Program-made: the position numbers and the translations under genes
Notes under the pieces: generated by a model
Seen by the model: the letters and a program-made list of their open reading frames with translations, nothing else
What the model was told of the DNA's origin: nothing
Databases searched by the model: none
Part shown: one piece after another, positions 39,696 through 48,623 of the stretch
Numbering within the stretch: position 1 is the first letter of the stretch
Layout of the letters: the number at the start of each line of letters is the position of its first letter
Assembly (NCBI RefSeq): GCF_018310535.1
Contig: NZ_CP074102.1
Location: 6,200,001 to 6,264,000 of the forward strand
Length of the DNA: 64,000 nt
Direction: 5' to 3'
Source of the DNA: Streptomyces mirabilis
Lineage (GTDB): Bacteria > Actinomycetota > Actinomycetes > Streptomycetales > Streptomycetaceae

Positions 39696-40733
39696 ATGGG
39701 ACATCCGTATACGATCCGCGAGATCGCCCGGCAGGCCGGACTGAGCGAGGCGACGGTCGACCGGGTCCTCAACCATCGCGGCGGCGTGCGTGAGAGCACG
39801 GCGCGGGAGGTGCAGCAGGCCATCAAGGACCTGGACCGGCAGCGCACCCAGGTCCGCATCGGCGGCCGCACCTTCATGATCGACATCGTGATGCAGACCC
39901 CGGAGCGGTTCTCCTCGGCGGTACGCGACGCCCTGGAGGCCGAACTGCCGTCCCTGCACCCGGCGATCGTGCGCTCACGGTTCCACTTCCGTGAGACGGA
40001 CCCCGCGGCGGAGCTGGTGAAGGACCTCGACAGGATCGCCGCGCGCGGTTCGCAGGGAGTGATCCTCAAGGCCCCGGAGGTCCCCGAGGTCACCGCCGCG
40101 GTCGGCCGGCTGGTGGCGGCCGGCATCCCGGTGGTCACGCTGGTGACGGATCTGCCCAGCAGTCCGCGGCTGGCGTACGTCGGCATCGACAACCGGGCCG
40201 CCGGAGCCACCGCCGCCTACCTGATACGCCAGTGGCTCGCCGACCGTCCGGGCCATGTGCTCGTCACGATCAGCCGGGGATCCTTCCGGAACGAGGAGGA
40301 GCGGGAGATGGGGTTCCGCAGCGGGATGCGTGCCGGCGGGCCCGTGCGCCGACTGGTCGAGATCACGGACAGCGACGGGCTGGACTCCACCCAGCGGGCC
40401 CTGGTCCTGGCGGCTCTGGAGCGGGATCCGGAGATCAACGCCGTCTACTCCATCGGCGGCGGCAACACCGCGACCATCGATGCCTTCGCGGCGCTCGGCC
40501 GGGGGGTACTGGCCTTCGTCGCGCACGACCTGGACCACGACAACACCCGGCTGCTGGCGGAGGGGAAGCTGTCCGCGGTGCTCCACCACGACCTGCGCCA
40601 GGACATGCGGCGCGCCTGCCAGACCATCATGCGGGCCCAGCAGGCGCTGCCGGACGAGGGCCCGTTCCTGCCGTCGGCGATCCAGGTGGTGACGCCGTAC
40701 AACATGCCGCCGTACAACATGCCGCCGGTGTGA
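39696..40733 (+). CDS. LacI-family regulator with periplasmic-binding-like sensor
   Basis: A 345-residue repressor. The N-terminal LacI HTH (YTIREIARQAGLSEATVDRVLNHRGGVRESTA) has the usual fold with VDRVLNH in the recognition helix region. The sensor domain (~60-330) resembles ribose-type binding proteins (QGVILKAPEVPEVTAAVGRL, YVGIDNRAAGATAAYLI, VYSIGGGNTATIDAF). The C-terminus contains a duplicated YNMPP, from a 15-bp DNA duplication near 40697-40726. The 178-bp divergent gap to the SDR gene should hold its operator; I cannot point to a convincing palindrome. Confidence 0.9.
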   Translation: MGHPYTIREIARQAGLSEATVDRVLNHRGGVRESTAREVQQAIKDLDRQRTQVRIGGRTFMIDIVMQTPERFSSAVRDALEAELPSLHPAIVRSRFHFRETDPAAELVKDLDRIAARGSQGVILKAPEVPEVTAAVGRLVAAGIPVVTLVTDLPSSPRLAYVGIDNRAAGATAAYLIRQWLADRPGHVLVTISRGSFRNEEEREMGFRSGMRAGGPVRRLVEITDSDGLDSTQRALVLAALERDPEINAVYSIGGGNTATIDAFAALGRGVLAFVAHDLDHDNTRLLAEGKLSAVLHHDLRQDMRRACQTIMRAQQALPDEGPFLPSAIQVVTPYNMPPYNMPPV

Positions 40734-40760
40734 GAATCCCGCACCCGCAGGGGGAGACGT

Positions 40761-41426
40761 CTACGAGGTCGGGCCCAACGGCTGTCCCGCGGGGCCGCTC
40801 TCCCGCGCGTGCGCCACGCCGCCGATGTCGGTGCCCGCCCAGGTCAGCGCCGTCCAGCCCTCCTCGGGTGAGCCCTCAAGGATCACGATGTCGGTGTTGT
40901 CCAGCCGGTGGTCGGCCGCAAAGGACATGTCGACGTTGTGCGCCCGGGCCGCCGTCCACACCCGGATCGCTGCGCCGTGGCTGACCATGGCGACGCTGCC
41001 CGCGCCGGTCGCCGCGGCCTCCGCGACCACCGCGTCGAACCGGCCCAGCGCCTCGGTGCCGTTCTCGCCGCCCGGCATCCGCAGCCCGGTGTCCCCGGCC
41101 ACCCAGGCGAACGCCGTCGTGAAGTACGTCCTGGCCGCCTCGGTGTCGCCGCGCAACATCTCCAGGTCCCCGGCCTCCAGCTCACGGATGCCGTCCCGTA
41201 CGACCATCTCGAGGCCGCGGGCGGCCGCCAGCGGGGCGGCCGTCAGCTGGGTACGGGTCAGTGTGGAGACGTACAGGAGGTCGATGTCCACATCCGCGAG
41301 CGTCTGGGGCAGCGCGGCGGCCTGCTTCTCGCCGAGGGCGGTCAGACCCGGGCCGGGGACTGCGGTGTCGAGGAGGAACGCCACGTTGGACGGGGTCTGG
41401 CCGTGGCGGATGAGGATCAGGCGCAT
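40761..41426 (-). CDS. Histidine phosphatase family protein
   Basis: A 221-residue phosphoglycerate mutase-like phosphatase. The phosphohistidine is in MRLILIRHGQTPSNVAFLLD, the second Arg in YVSTLTRTQLTA, the catalytic Glu in IRELEAGDLE and the distal His in SVAMVSHGAAIRVW. The substrate is unknown. It is convergent with the LacI gene (27-bp gap) and has direct repeats upstream (41473-41556). Confidence 0.88.
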   Translation of the reverse strand: MRLILIRHGQTPSNVAFLLDTAVPGPGLTALGEKQAAALPQTLADVDIDLLYVSTLTRTQLTAAPLAAARGLEMVVRDGIRELEAGDLEMLRGDTEAARTYFTTAFAWVAGDTGLRMPGGENGTEALGRFDAVVAEAAATGAGSVAMVSHGAAIRVWTAARAHNVDMSFAADHRLDNTDIVILEGSPEEGWTALTWAGTDIGGVAHARESGPAGQPLGPTS

Positions 41427-41472
41427 ACGGTCACCCTCTCAGACGGCGCTACGACGGACGCGGCGGCCCGGG

Positions 41473-41556
41473 CGGCGGGGCAGCCCCAACAGAGCGGTGC
41501 TGCGCCCAGGGCGGTCGGGGCAGCCCACGAGACAGAGCGGTGCTGCGCCCCGGCCG
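41473..41556. repeat. Two ~40-bp direct repeats
   Basis: GGGGCAGCCC followed within a few bases by ACAGAGCGGTGCTGCGCCC occurs twice (about 41475-41506 and 41518-41554), between the phosphatase gene and the DUF3616-like gene, both minus strand. Each copy contains GCAGC/GCTGC half-sites that can pair, so the array may act as a terminator for the upstream gene. Confidence 0.55.
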
Positions 41557-41568
41557 CCGCCCCGCGCT

Positions 41569-42963
41569 TCAGCCGCCGACCGTGAACCAGGTCGCCCGGG
41601 ACTTCTTCCACTCGGGGTGGGTGAGGTCCTTGGCCTCCGTGCCGTCGCCGTACAGGTCGGCGGAGCCGTCGTCGGTGATCAGCTGGGCGCGGGCGCCGGG
41701 AACGGTGAGATCCGGGACGTCGACGACCGACTCCCAGCCGCCCGGGTCCGAGGTGGGCAGGTCGAGCCGCTTGACCGGGGTGTGCGCCGGGTCGCCGTCC
41801 CAGGAGTAGAGGGCGTACGGGTCGGAGTTGTCGTCGGCGGCCCAGGAGCCCGCGACGATCAGGTACTGGTTCGCGGCGTTCTTGCGCAGGTCGCGCACGG
41901 AGAGACCGCCGAGGTCCAGCTCGACCGGCGTCCCGAAGACGGCCTTGGCGCCGCTGCCGACCACCTTGTCGATGTTCGTGACGGGCACGAGGAGCGCCTT
42001 GCCGCCGGCGACCGCAGGGGCGAGCGGCGCGCGGAAGCCGAGGTACGCGGTCGTCGTCGACCCCGGCGCGAACTCCAGCCCCTCCACGTTGAACCCGTCG
42101 ATCTGCTTGGGGACCTGGCCGTCGGCGGTGCCCGCCGCGAAGCCGTAGCGGTCACCGTGGGCCTCGTCCCAGGCGACGAGGTCGTCGCGGAGCTTCCGGT
42201 ACGAGCCGCCGTACGACAGCACGGTCGCCGCGCCCGAACCGCCGACCTTGGTGGTGAAGACGGTGTTGCGGGCGGACTTGTACTCGCCGTCCTTGTTGTT
42301 GCCCAGCGAGCCCGTCCAGTAGATCGTGTCGCCGACGCGCGTGGCGCCCTCGATGTCGATCTCCTTCGAGACACCGATGTCCGAGCTGAAGTCCCAGGTC
42401 TTCACGGGCGCGCCCGAGGCCGAACGGTCGTACAGGCGCAGGGTGTTGGACTCGTCGTCCGCGACCACCGCATAGCCGCCCCCGACGTCCACGGCGGCGG
42501 AGGCGTCGCTGGAACCCGTGAAGTACCTGCTGTCCGCGGCCTGTTGGACGGCGGCCGACGCGGCGTAGTGCAGGGTCTTGGTGGCCGTCTGGCCGTCCGC
42601 GCCGGTGACCTTCACGGTCAGGTCGGTGTAGCCCCGGCCGCGCGCGGCGACGGCGACCTGGCGGGTGGCGCCGGTGCCGGTGACCGTGACGTCGGCGGTG
42701 GTGGCCACGGAGGTCTTGCTGCTCTTGGTCACCGTGACCGTGAGCGCCCCGGCGTCCGCGCCGCTCTGTGCGACCGTCACCTTCACGACCGGATCCCCGC
42801 TCGCCCCCACCGCGCCGGACAGATAGGCCGCCGACAGCGACAGCGTCGGAGTCCCGAAACTCGCCGCTTGGGCCTGGCTTCCCAGCCCCATGACGGCGAG
42901 CGCGAGCACCCCGCCGGCAGCGGCGACTGTCCTGCGGCCACGGGGGAGAACGTAGTCCTGCAC
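41569..42963 (-). CDS. Secreted DUF3616-like beta-propeller protein
   Basis: A 464-residue secreted protein from GTG at 42963 (AAAGGG upstream). The signal peptide (RTVAAAGGVLALAVMGLGSQAQA) is followed by an Ig-like/cadherin-type Ser/Thr/Val-rich domain (~35-150). A DUF3616-type propeller (~165-464) follows, with AAVDVGGGYAVVADDESNTLRLYD, EIDIEGATRVGDTIYWTGSLGNN and LDLGGLSVRDLRKNAANQYLIVAG. I know of no activity for the family; some members sit near esterases. No neighbour suggests a role. Confidence 0.75.
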   Translation of the reverse strand: MQDYVLPRGRRTVAAAGGVLALAVMGLGSQAQAASFGTPTLSLSAAYLSGAVGASGDPVVKVTVAQSGADAGALTVTVTKSSKTSVATTADVTVTGTGATRQVAVAARGRGYTDLTVKVTGADGQTATKTLHYAASAAVQQAADSRYFTGSSDASAAVDVGGGYAVVADDESNTLRLYDRSASGAPVKTWDFSSDIGVSKEIDIEGATRVGDTIYWTGSLGNNKDGEYKSARNTVFTTKVGGSGAATVLSYGGSYRKLRDDLVAWDEAHGDRYGFAAGTADGQVPKQIDGFNVEGLEFAPGSTTTAYLGFRAPLAPAVAGGKALLVPVTNIDKVVGSGAKAVFGTPVELDLGGLSVRDLRKNAANQYLIVAGSWAADDNSDPYALYSWDGDPAHTPVKRLDLPTSDPGGWESVVDVPDLTVPGARAQLITDDGSADLYGDGTEAKDLTHPEWKKSRATWFTVGG

Positions 42964-43066
42964 GGGGACCCTTTCGTCGGCGTGTTGTCGACGAGAAGGC
43001 TCGGCCGTCCCCACCAACTGCCGACGGCCCGCACACGTCCATGGGGTGAACAAGTGCGGGCGCGGC

Positions 43067-43399
43067 TCACCGAGTTGGATCTGCCCCGAGCGACCGCTCC
43101 GTGACGCCCGCCAGATGGGCCATGAAGACCTCGCGCGCGTCCGGCGTCAGCGTGTGCAGGGCGATCAGGGCCGTGATGACGACGTCGCAGAGCTCGGACC
43201 GTACGTCGTCCCAGGTGTGGCTGGCACCCTTGCGCGGGTTCTGGCCGGTCGCGCCGATCACCGCCTCGGCGACCTCGCCGACCTCCTCCGACAGTTTCAG
43301 GATGCGCAGCAGCAGACCCTCCTGGCCGCCGTGCGTGCGGTGGGCGTCCAGCCAGGAGCGCAGGCGGTCGATGGATTCCCAGATGTCGTCATCAGCCAT
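43067..43399 (-). CDS. MazG-like nucleotide pyrophosphohydrolase family protein
   Basis: A 110-residue all-alpha protein of the MazG-like/DUF family. The metal-binding pattern ExxE ... ExxD is seen in LKLSEEVGEVAEAV and VRSELCDVVITALIAL. Homologues hydrolyse non-canonical NTPs or dUTP-like nucleotides. Start ATG at 43399. It lies 104 bp upstream of the DUF3616-like gene on the same strand and 59 bp after the DoxX gene; they may be cotranscribed. Confidence 0.82.
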   Translation of the reverse strand: MADDDIWESIDRLRSWLDAHRTHGGQEGLLLRILKLSEEVGEVAEAVIGATGQNPRKGASHTWDDVRSELCDVVITALIALHTLTPDAREVFMAHLAGVTERSLGADPTR

Positions 43400-43458
43400 G
43401 GGGCAAGCTTCCCGCACCGGCCGCGGGTCCCGGCCCACGCGTACCCCCGCTCCTGCGC

Positions 43459-44004
43459 CTACTCTTCGAACAGGGCCTCCTGCTTGCCCTCGGCCGCCTC
43501 GCGCACTCTCTTGTTCCGGGCGCCCACCACGGCCAGCGTGGCCGCCGCCGTCACGCCGAGCGCGACGGGGACCATCCAGCCGCGGTTCACGGCGTGGCCG
43601 AGCGCGTGGTCCAGCGAGAGGCGGCCGGGGCCCGCCACCGCGAGGCCCGCCGCCGTCAGGGCCAGCGACGCCGCGTACTCGTAGCCGCCGTTCATCGCGA
43701 AGAACCCGTTGGGCAGATGCACCGCGGCCGCGCCCGCCATCGCCCCGGCCGCCGCCGCACCCGCCGCGGGGGTCGCGAGGCCCAGCGCCAGCAGGGTGCC
43801 CCCGCCGGCCTCGGCCAGCCCCGCCGCCGTCGCGCTCGCCTTGCCGGGCGTGTAGCCCATGGCCTCCATGGCGGTCCCGGTCCCCTCGAGGCCGCCCCCG
43901 CCGAACCAGCCGAACAGCTTTTGCGCCCCGTGCGCGGCCAGCACTCCGCCCGTGCCCAGACGGAGCAACAGCAGTCCCAGATCGCTTCGGTCGTAACAGG
44001 TCAC
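43459..44004 (-). CDS. DoxX-family membrane protein
   Basis: A 181-residue DoxX protein with four membrane segments (LGLLLLRLGTGGVLAAHGAQKLFGWFGG is the family opening; further segments near 50-75, 80-100 and 130-165). The final helix is followed by a charged tail NKRVREAAEGKQEALFEE. GTG at 44004 with GGGAG upstream. DoxX proteins act in thiosulfate or thiol redox processes or in membrane oxidoreductase complexes in other organisms; the role here is unknown. Divergent from the SnoaL-like gene. Confidence 0.85.
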   Translation of the reverse strand: MTCYDRSDLGLLLLRLGTGGVLAAHGAQKLFGWFGGGGLEGTGTAMEAMGYTPGKASATAAGLAEAGGGTLLALGLATPAAGAAAAGAMAGAAAVHLPNGFFAMNGGYEYAASLALTAAGLAVAGPGRLSLDHALGHAVNRGWMVPVALGVTAAATLAVVGARNKRVREAAEGKQEALFEE

Positions 44005-44144
44005 GGTGGCTCCCAGAGCAGACGGACGGCGGCAACGGTCAACGGCCCCCCGTGTCTCCACCGTCGCACCGATGACGCGTGACCGACGTGTTCGGGGTGC
44101 CGTTCGGGTGGCGGCCACCCGGGACCGGTGTGAGGGTGACTCCC

Positions 44145-44471
44145 ATGACGATTCAGGTAGCGAAACTCAGCGACCCGGCCGTCCGGGCCTTCGTCACCGC
44201 TGTGAACGCCCATGACCGTGACGCCTTCCGGGCCGTCCTCGCACCCGACGCGACCATGTCCGACGACGGTGCCGACCGCGACCTCGCCGACTGGACCGAT
44301 CGGGAGATCTTCTCCTCCCGCGGCCACATGGAGGTCGACAACGAGTCGAACGGCGGCCGTGCCCTCATCGCCCGCTACAACAACGACACTTGGGGCGAGA
44401 TGAAGACGAGGTGGAGCTTCACCGTCGACGACGGCGGCAGGATCACCCGCTTCGAAACCGGCCAGGCGTAG
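44145..44471 (+). CDS. SnoaL/NTF2-like protein
   Basis: A 108-residue single-domain NTF2-like protein (LSDPAVRAFVTAVNAHDRDAF, VLAPDATMSDDG, the cone strands GGRALIARYNND and WSFTVDDGGRITRFETGQA). The ATG at 44145 is preferred over an upstream GTG at 44079. The family fold binds small hydrophobic ligands or works as a ketosteroid-isomerase-like enzyme; the function of this short version is unknown. It is convergent with the MacB-type ATPase gene. Confidence 0.8.
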   Translation: MTIQVAKLSDPAVRAFVTAVNAHDRDAFRAVLAPDATMSDDGADRDLADWTDREIFSSRGHMEVDNESNGGRALIARYNNDTWGEMKTRWSFTVDDGGRITRFETGQA

Positions 44472-44550
44472 CCGAACCGTCCCGATCCCCGGCTCCCCCG
44501 GTCGCCCGGGCCGAGGAGAACACGGGCGCGATCGACCGGGGGCCGCGCGA

Positions 44551-45264
44551 CTACTGCGGGGCGTACTGCTGGGACACGGCGCTCCGCGCACCCTGCTCGG
44601 TGAGCGTGATCTGCCCTGCCTTGATGGTCGCCAGGCGCGGCGCCCGGCGGGCGATCGACGAGTCGTGGGTGACCATGATGAAGGTCAGCCCGTACTCGTG
44701 CCAGAGCCCTTCCAGCAGGCCCATGATGTCGTCGCGGGTGCCCTCGTCGAGGTTGCCGGTCGGCTCGTCCGCGAGGAGCACCTTCGGCTTCTTGACCAGG
44801 GCGCGCGCGATGGCGACACGCTGCTGCTGACCGCCGGACAGCTCGCTCGGCGCATGGCCGACGCGGTCGCCGAGGCCGACCGAGCCCAGGGCCTCGGCGG
44901 CCCGCCTGCGCCGCTCCGCGGGCTTCACCCCGAGCGGTACGAGCGCGGTCTCGACGTTCTCCTGCGCGGTCAGCGTCGGGATGAGGTTGAACGACTGGAA
45001 GATGATGCCGATCTTCTCGGCACGCAGCCGGGTCAGCTTGGCCTCGCTGATGGAGGCGAGGTCCACGCCGTCCAGCTCGACGCTGCCGGCGGAGGGACGG
45101 TCCAGGCCGCCGATCATCTGGAGCAGGGTGGACTTGCCGCCGCCCGTGGGGCCCTGGATGACGAGCTGGTCGCCGTCCTCGATGGTGAGGTCGATGCCAC
45201 GCAGCGCCTCCACCGTCTCCTTGCCCCGCGTGTAGCGCTTGGTGACGCCGGTGAGCTTGTACAT
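44551..45264 (-). CDS. MacB-type ABC exporter, ATPase
   Basis: A 237-residue LolD/MacB-like ATPase with Walker A GPTGGGKST, signature LSGGQQQRVAIARAL, Walker B KVLLADEPTGNLDEGT and switch His in IMVTHDSSIARR. It works with the permease encoded 56 bp upstream on the same strand. Pairs of this kind export peptides, antibiotics or envelope lipoproteins by a mechanotransmission mode. The C-terminus (VSQQYAPQ) is short. Confidence 0.93.
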   Translation of the reverse strand: MYKLTGVTKRYTRGKETVEALRGIDLTIEDGDQLVIQGPTGGGKSTLLQMIGGLDRPSAGSVELDGVDLASISEAKLTRLRAEKIGIIFQSFNLIPTLTAQENVETALVPLGVKPAERRRRAAEALGSVGLGDRVGHAPSELSGGQQQRVAIARALVKKPKVLLADEPTGNLDEGTRDDIMGLLEGLWHEYGLTFIMVTHDSSIARRAPRLATIKAGQITLTEQGARSAVSQQYAPQ

Positions 45265-45320
45265 GAGGTTCTCCGAGGATGCAGAAGATGAAGATGCGGA
45301 AGAGGTACTCCCGGAAGGGG

Positions 45321-46796
45321 TCAGGAGACGCTGCGCAACGCGTCCGCCGGACGCATCCGCGAGGCGCGCCAGCCGCCCATCGCACCGGCGATCAGACCGC
45401 CCGCGATGGCCAGGCCCGCGGCGAGCGCGATGGTGGTCACCGAGACCGGCGCGGAGAGCGCGATCTCCATGGTGTTCTTGACCGCCTGCTGGCCGGGACC
45501 GCCACCGCCGGGGCCGCCGCCCATGCCGCCACCGCCACCGGTGTTGCCGAGCTCCGCGGTCAGCTTCGGGCTGATCGCCGTCACCGCGTACGCCGCTCCG
45601 AGGCCGATGGCGATGCCGAGCGCGCCGCCGATCAGACCATTCACGATGGACTCGCCGACGACCTGCCGGGTGACCTTGCGGGAGGGCCAGCCGAGCGCCT
45701 TGAGGGTGCCGAACTCACGCACCCGGCGGGACACGGCGGAGGAGGTCAGCAGCGCGGCCACCAGGAACGCGGCCACGAGCACCGCGATGGACAGCCACTT
45801 GCCGACGCTGGTCGCCAGATTCGAGGCGGTCGACAGGGAGCCGGAGACGGTGGAGGCGAGGTCGGCGGAGGTGGTGACCGTCGTACCCGAGATGTTCTTC
45901 TGGATGGTCGCCTTGACCGTGGTGATCTGCTTGGAGTCGGTCGCCTTGACGTAGATCGTGGTGACCTTGTTCTTCGCGTCGCCCAGCGTCTGCGCCTGCT
46001 TCAGCGGCAGGTAGACGTCGGTCGTCGACTCACTGCTGTCCGGCGTCGCGATCCCGATGATCGTGTACTTGGTGCCGGAGATCTTGAAGGTCTTGCCGAC
46101 CGTGTACTTGTTCTCCTTGGCGTACGACTTGCTGACCACCGCGACCTTCGCGTTGGTCTGCGCCGCCGTGAAGGTCTTGCCGGAAGTGATCTTCGAGGTG
46201 GCGAGCGGGCCGAGGTCCTGGTCGGTGACGTCGACGCCCGCGACGGAGTACGAGTTCACGTCGAAGGAGGCGCCGCCGCCCTGCACCTGGGGCGCTCCCG
46301 TGCTGCCGCCGCCCTGGCCGCCGCCGGGGCCGCCCTGCTGGGAGGAGCTGCCCGACCCGGAGGACGTGGAGGACTTCGCGGTGCCCTGGGTGAAGGAGCC
46401 GTCGACCTTGGTGACGTTCAGGCTCAGCGCGCCCACGGCGCTCGCCACGCCCTTCTGCGCGGCGACCTTGGTGACGAGGGAGGAGGCCAGGGACTGTCCG
46501 CCCTGCGTCATCACGCGGTCCGAGCTCTGCTTGGTGGAGCTGTCCGACTTGGCGTTGAAGTCGAACTTCGGTCTGCCGGACGAGTTGCTCGAAGGCGCCG
46601 CCTGAGCCTTCGTCACCGTCATGTCGGTGCCGAGCCCGTACAGCGACTTCAGGACCTTGTCCTGCGCCTGCTGCATGCCGGCCGACACCGAGTTGACGGT
46701 GATGACCAGCGCGATTCCGAGCGCCAGACCCATGGCGATCACCAGGGCCGCCTTCTTGCGCCGGCTCAGCTCACGCTTGAGATAGATGCCAAACAT
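45321..46796 (-). CDS. MacB-type ABC exporter, FtsX-like permease
   Basis: A 491-residue MacB-type permease. Helix 1 (AALVIAMGLALGIALVITVNSV) is followed by a ~270-residue extracytoplasmic domain that includes a Gly/Gln/Ser-rich stretch (GGPGGGQGGGSTG), and then by an FtsX domain with three helices (SIAVLVAAFLVAALLTSSAVSRRVREFGTLKALGW; GGALGIAIGLGAAYAV; TTIALAAGLAIAGGLIAGAMGGW). A second Gly-rich stretch (GGGGGMGGGPGGGGPG) lies in the loop between the last helices. The ATG at 46796 has GGGGAACGGG upstream. The start of the operon shows CTCAGC repeats (46867-46894). Confidence 0.92.
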   Translation of the reverse strand: MFGIYLKRELSRRKKAALVIAMGLALGIALVITVNSVSAGMQQAQDKVLKSLYGLGTDMTVTKAQAAPSSNSSGRPKFDFNAKSDSSTKQSSDRVMTQGGQSLASSLVTKVAAQKGVASAVGALSLNVTKVDGSFTQGTAKSSTSSGSGSSSQQGGPGGGQGGGSTGAPQVQGGGASFDVNSYSVAGVDVTDQDLGPLATSKITSGKTFTAAQTNAKVAVVSKSYAKENKYTVGKTFKISGTKYTIIGIATPDSSESTTDVYLPLKQAQTLGDAKNKVTTIYVKATDSKQITTVKATIQKNISGTTVTTSADLASTVSGSLSTASNLATSVGKWLSIAVLVAAFLVAALLTSSAVSRRVREFGTLKALGWPSRKVTRQVVGESIVNGLIGGALGIAIGLGAAYAVTAISPKLTAELGNTGGGGGMGGGPGGGGPGQQAVKNTMEIALSAPVSVTTIALAAGLAIAGGLIAGAMGGWRASRMRPADALRSVS

Positions 46797-47134
46797 CCCG
46801 TTCCCCAAAGGTTCTTGGCGCCCGCTGTGGGCGCGGCCACAAGCTATGGAGAAACCTTTGAGCGGGGCTGAGTAAGAGATGTGTGAGAGCTGAGAAAGTA
46901 GGGTCCGGAATCAATATTCCGTAAGACAGCTGATTCCTAAGGTCCGGAGGGGCTATTGCCAGGAAACCCCTGTTGGGTGGGGTGCTGAGGGCAGGAGTCG
47001 GCCGGACGTACGGGCGGGGGGTGTTCCTTTGTCCTGCCTTTGGGTGCGCCGTGACCTTTCTTTGAGGCCCCGTCGCGTGGCGACTTCGAGACCCCGGCGT
47101 ACGGACCCGCGAACTTCTTTTGTACGGTCCCGGG
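46797..47134. other. 338-bp divergent intergenic region
   Basis: Between the exporter operon (minus) and the D-Ala-D-Ala carboxypeptidase gene (plus). It is locally AT-rich for this genome. GCTGAG occurs at 46867-46872 and 46889-46894 (CTCAGC on the exporter strand), 22 bp apart, with a GTGAG-like half-site between: a possible OmpR-type regulator site. A palindrome-like GGAAT-N4-ATTCC is at about 46906-46919, and GGTCCGG flanks it on both sides. No gene is visible here. Confidence 0.5.
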
Positions 47135-48349
47135 ATGCGCGATTCCTCTCCCGTCCCCCCGCGTGCCGCTCAGCTGTCCCGCCGTGCCGCCCTCGGCCTC
47201 GCCGCGGCCGTCCCGCTGGCCGCGGCCTCCCCGGCGTCGGCCGCCACGCCCGTGATCGGCGGTGAGCGGCTCGCCGGCGCCGGCGTCCAGGTGCGCGGCG
47301 CCTCGGGGCTGCCCAAGCGGCTCACCGCCCGCTCCTGGCTCGTCGCCGACCACGAGAGCGGCGAGGTGCTCGCCTCGTACCACGCGCACACGCACCTGGC
47401 GCCCGCCTCCACGCTGAAGATGCTCTTCGCGGACACCGTGCTGAAGAACTTCGAGCGGACCGAGCGCCACAGGGTGACCGACGCCGACCTCGCCGACATT
47501 CCCTCGGGCTCCAGCATGGTCGGCGTCAAACCCGGCATAACCTACACCGTCGAGCAGTTGTGGCTCGGCGTCTTCCTGCGCTCCGGCAACGACGCGGTGC
47601 ACGTCCTCAGCCACATGAACGGCGGCCTCGCCAGGACGGTCGCCCAGATGCAGGCCAAGGCCCAGGACCTGCAGGCACTGGACACCCACGTGGTCAGCCC
47701 CGACGGCTTCGACCACAAGGGGCAGGTGTCGTCCGCGTACGACCTGACGCTCTTCGCCCGCCACGGCCTCGCCGACGCCGACTTCCGCGCCTACTGCCAC
47801 ACGAAGACCGCGAACTTCCCGGCGGGCGGCAAGAAGACCTTCCAGATCCAGAACACCGACCGCCTGCTGACGGGCGCGTGGGGTGTGCCGACGTACGACG
47901 GACTCATCGGCGTGAAGAACGGCTACACCAGCAACGCCGGCAACACCTTCACCGGCGCCGCGACCCGTGGCGGGCGGACCCTCCTCGTCACCGTGATGCA
48001 CCCCAAGAGCGGCGGCAGCGGAGTCTACGAGGAGACGGCCGCGCTGCTCGACTGGGGGTTCAAGGAGGGCGCGAAGGCCCAGTCCGTGGGCGCCCTCGTC
48101 GATCCGCTCAGCGAGGGCGGTGCCTCCGCGGCTCCCACCCGGAAGGCGGCGAAGGCGGCGGCCGGAGCGCCCGCGACGGCCGCGGGCGGCGGCTCGTCGT
48201 CGTGGGGGCTGGTCGGCGGGGCCGGGGGAGCGGTCGCGCTGCTCGCGGGCGGGGCGTACGCGTGGCGCAGGCGGCGGCGTGTGGTGGGGGACGAGGCCCT
48301 GGAAGAACCTCAGGACCGTCAGAACCAGCGGGGTCGGCACGAGGGCTGA
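47135..48349 (+). CDS. D-alanyl-D-alanine carboxypeptidase (class A PBP5-like)
   Basis: A 404-residue secreted serine peptidase that trims terminal D-Ala from peptidoglycan stem peptides. The N-terminus has SRRAALGLAAAVPLAAASPASA, a signal with a paired Arg and so possibly Tat-exported. The three penicillin-binding motifs are intact: STLK in APASTLKMLFADTV, SGN in LRSGNDAVHVL and KNG in GVKNGYTSNAG. The C-terminus has one hydrophobic helix (LVGGAGGAVALLAGGAYAW) followed by a basic stop-transfer stretch, so the mature protein is membrane-anchored. ATG at 47135. Confidence 0.92.
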   Translation: MRDSSPVPPRAAQLSRRAALGLAAAVPLAAASPASAATPVIGGERLAGAGVQVRGASGLPKRLTARSWLVADHESGEVLASYHAHTHLAPASTLKMLFADTVLKNFERTERHRVTDADLADIPSGSSMVGVKPGITYTVEQLWLGVFLRSGNDAVHVLSHMNGGLARTVAQMQAKAQDLQALDTHVVSPDGFDHKGQVSSAYDLTLFARHGLADADFRAYCHTKTANFPAGGKKTFQIQNTDRLLTGAWGVPTYDGLIGVKNGYTSNAGNTFTGAATRGGRTLLVTVMHPKSGGSGVYEETAALLDWGFKEGAKAQSVGALVDPLSEGGASAAPTRKAAKAAAGAPATAAGGGSSSWGLVGGAGGAVALLAGGAYAWRRRRRVVGDEALEEPQDRQNQRGRHEG

Positions 48350-48384
48350 CCGTGGCGGCCGTTGAGGGCCGATCGTTATTGGGA

Positions 48385-48457
48385 CAGCCGTTCCGAGGCC
48401 CGGAGCTCACCTCGCGGTCCCGCGCGAGGTCCCCCCACCCGGGCCGCGGAACGGCTG
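48385..48457. terminator. Nested palindrome between convergent genes, bidirectional terminator
   Basis: Outer stem CAGCCGTTCCG (48385-48395) with CGGAACGGCTG (48447-48457); middle stem GGCCCGG (48397-48403) with CCGGGCC (48439-48445); an inner hairpin ACCTCGCG (48409-48416) with CGCGAGGT (48423-48430). Single-base bulges at 48396 and 48446 separate the outer stems. It lies between the ends of the carboxypeptidase gene and the SDR gene, where a terminator for both strands is expected. The complexity exceeds a simple hairpin. Confidence 0.7.
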
Positions 48458-48623
48458 CCACCACCCCCCTCGGTGTGGACCGTGGTCGTACCGAAGTCCT
48501 CCACTCCAAGTGTGAAGCTCTGGTGGAGAAGCCACGAGCATAAGCCCGCCACCGGCCCGAACGGTACGGAGGTTCAGCTTCCGTTTGTGTAGGTTGAGCC
48601 GTTGACGAGCCGTCCGCAGCCGG

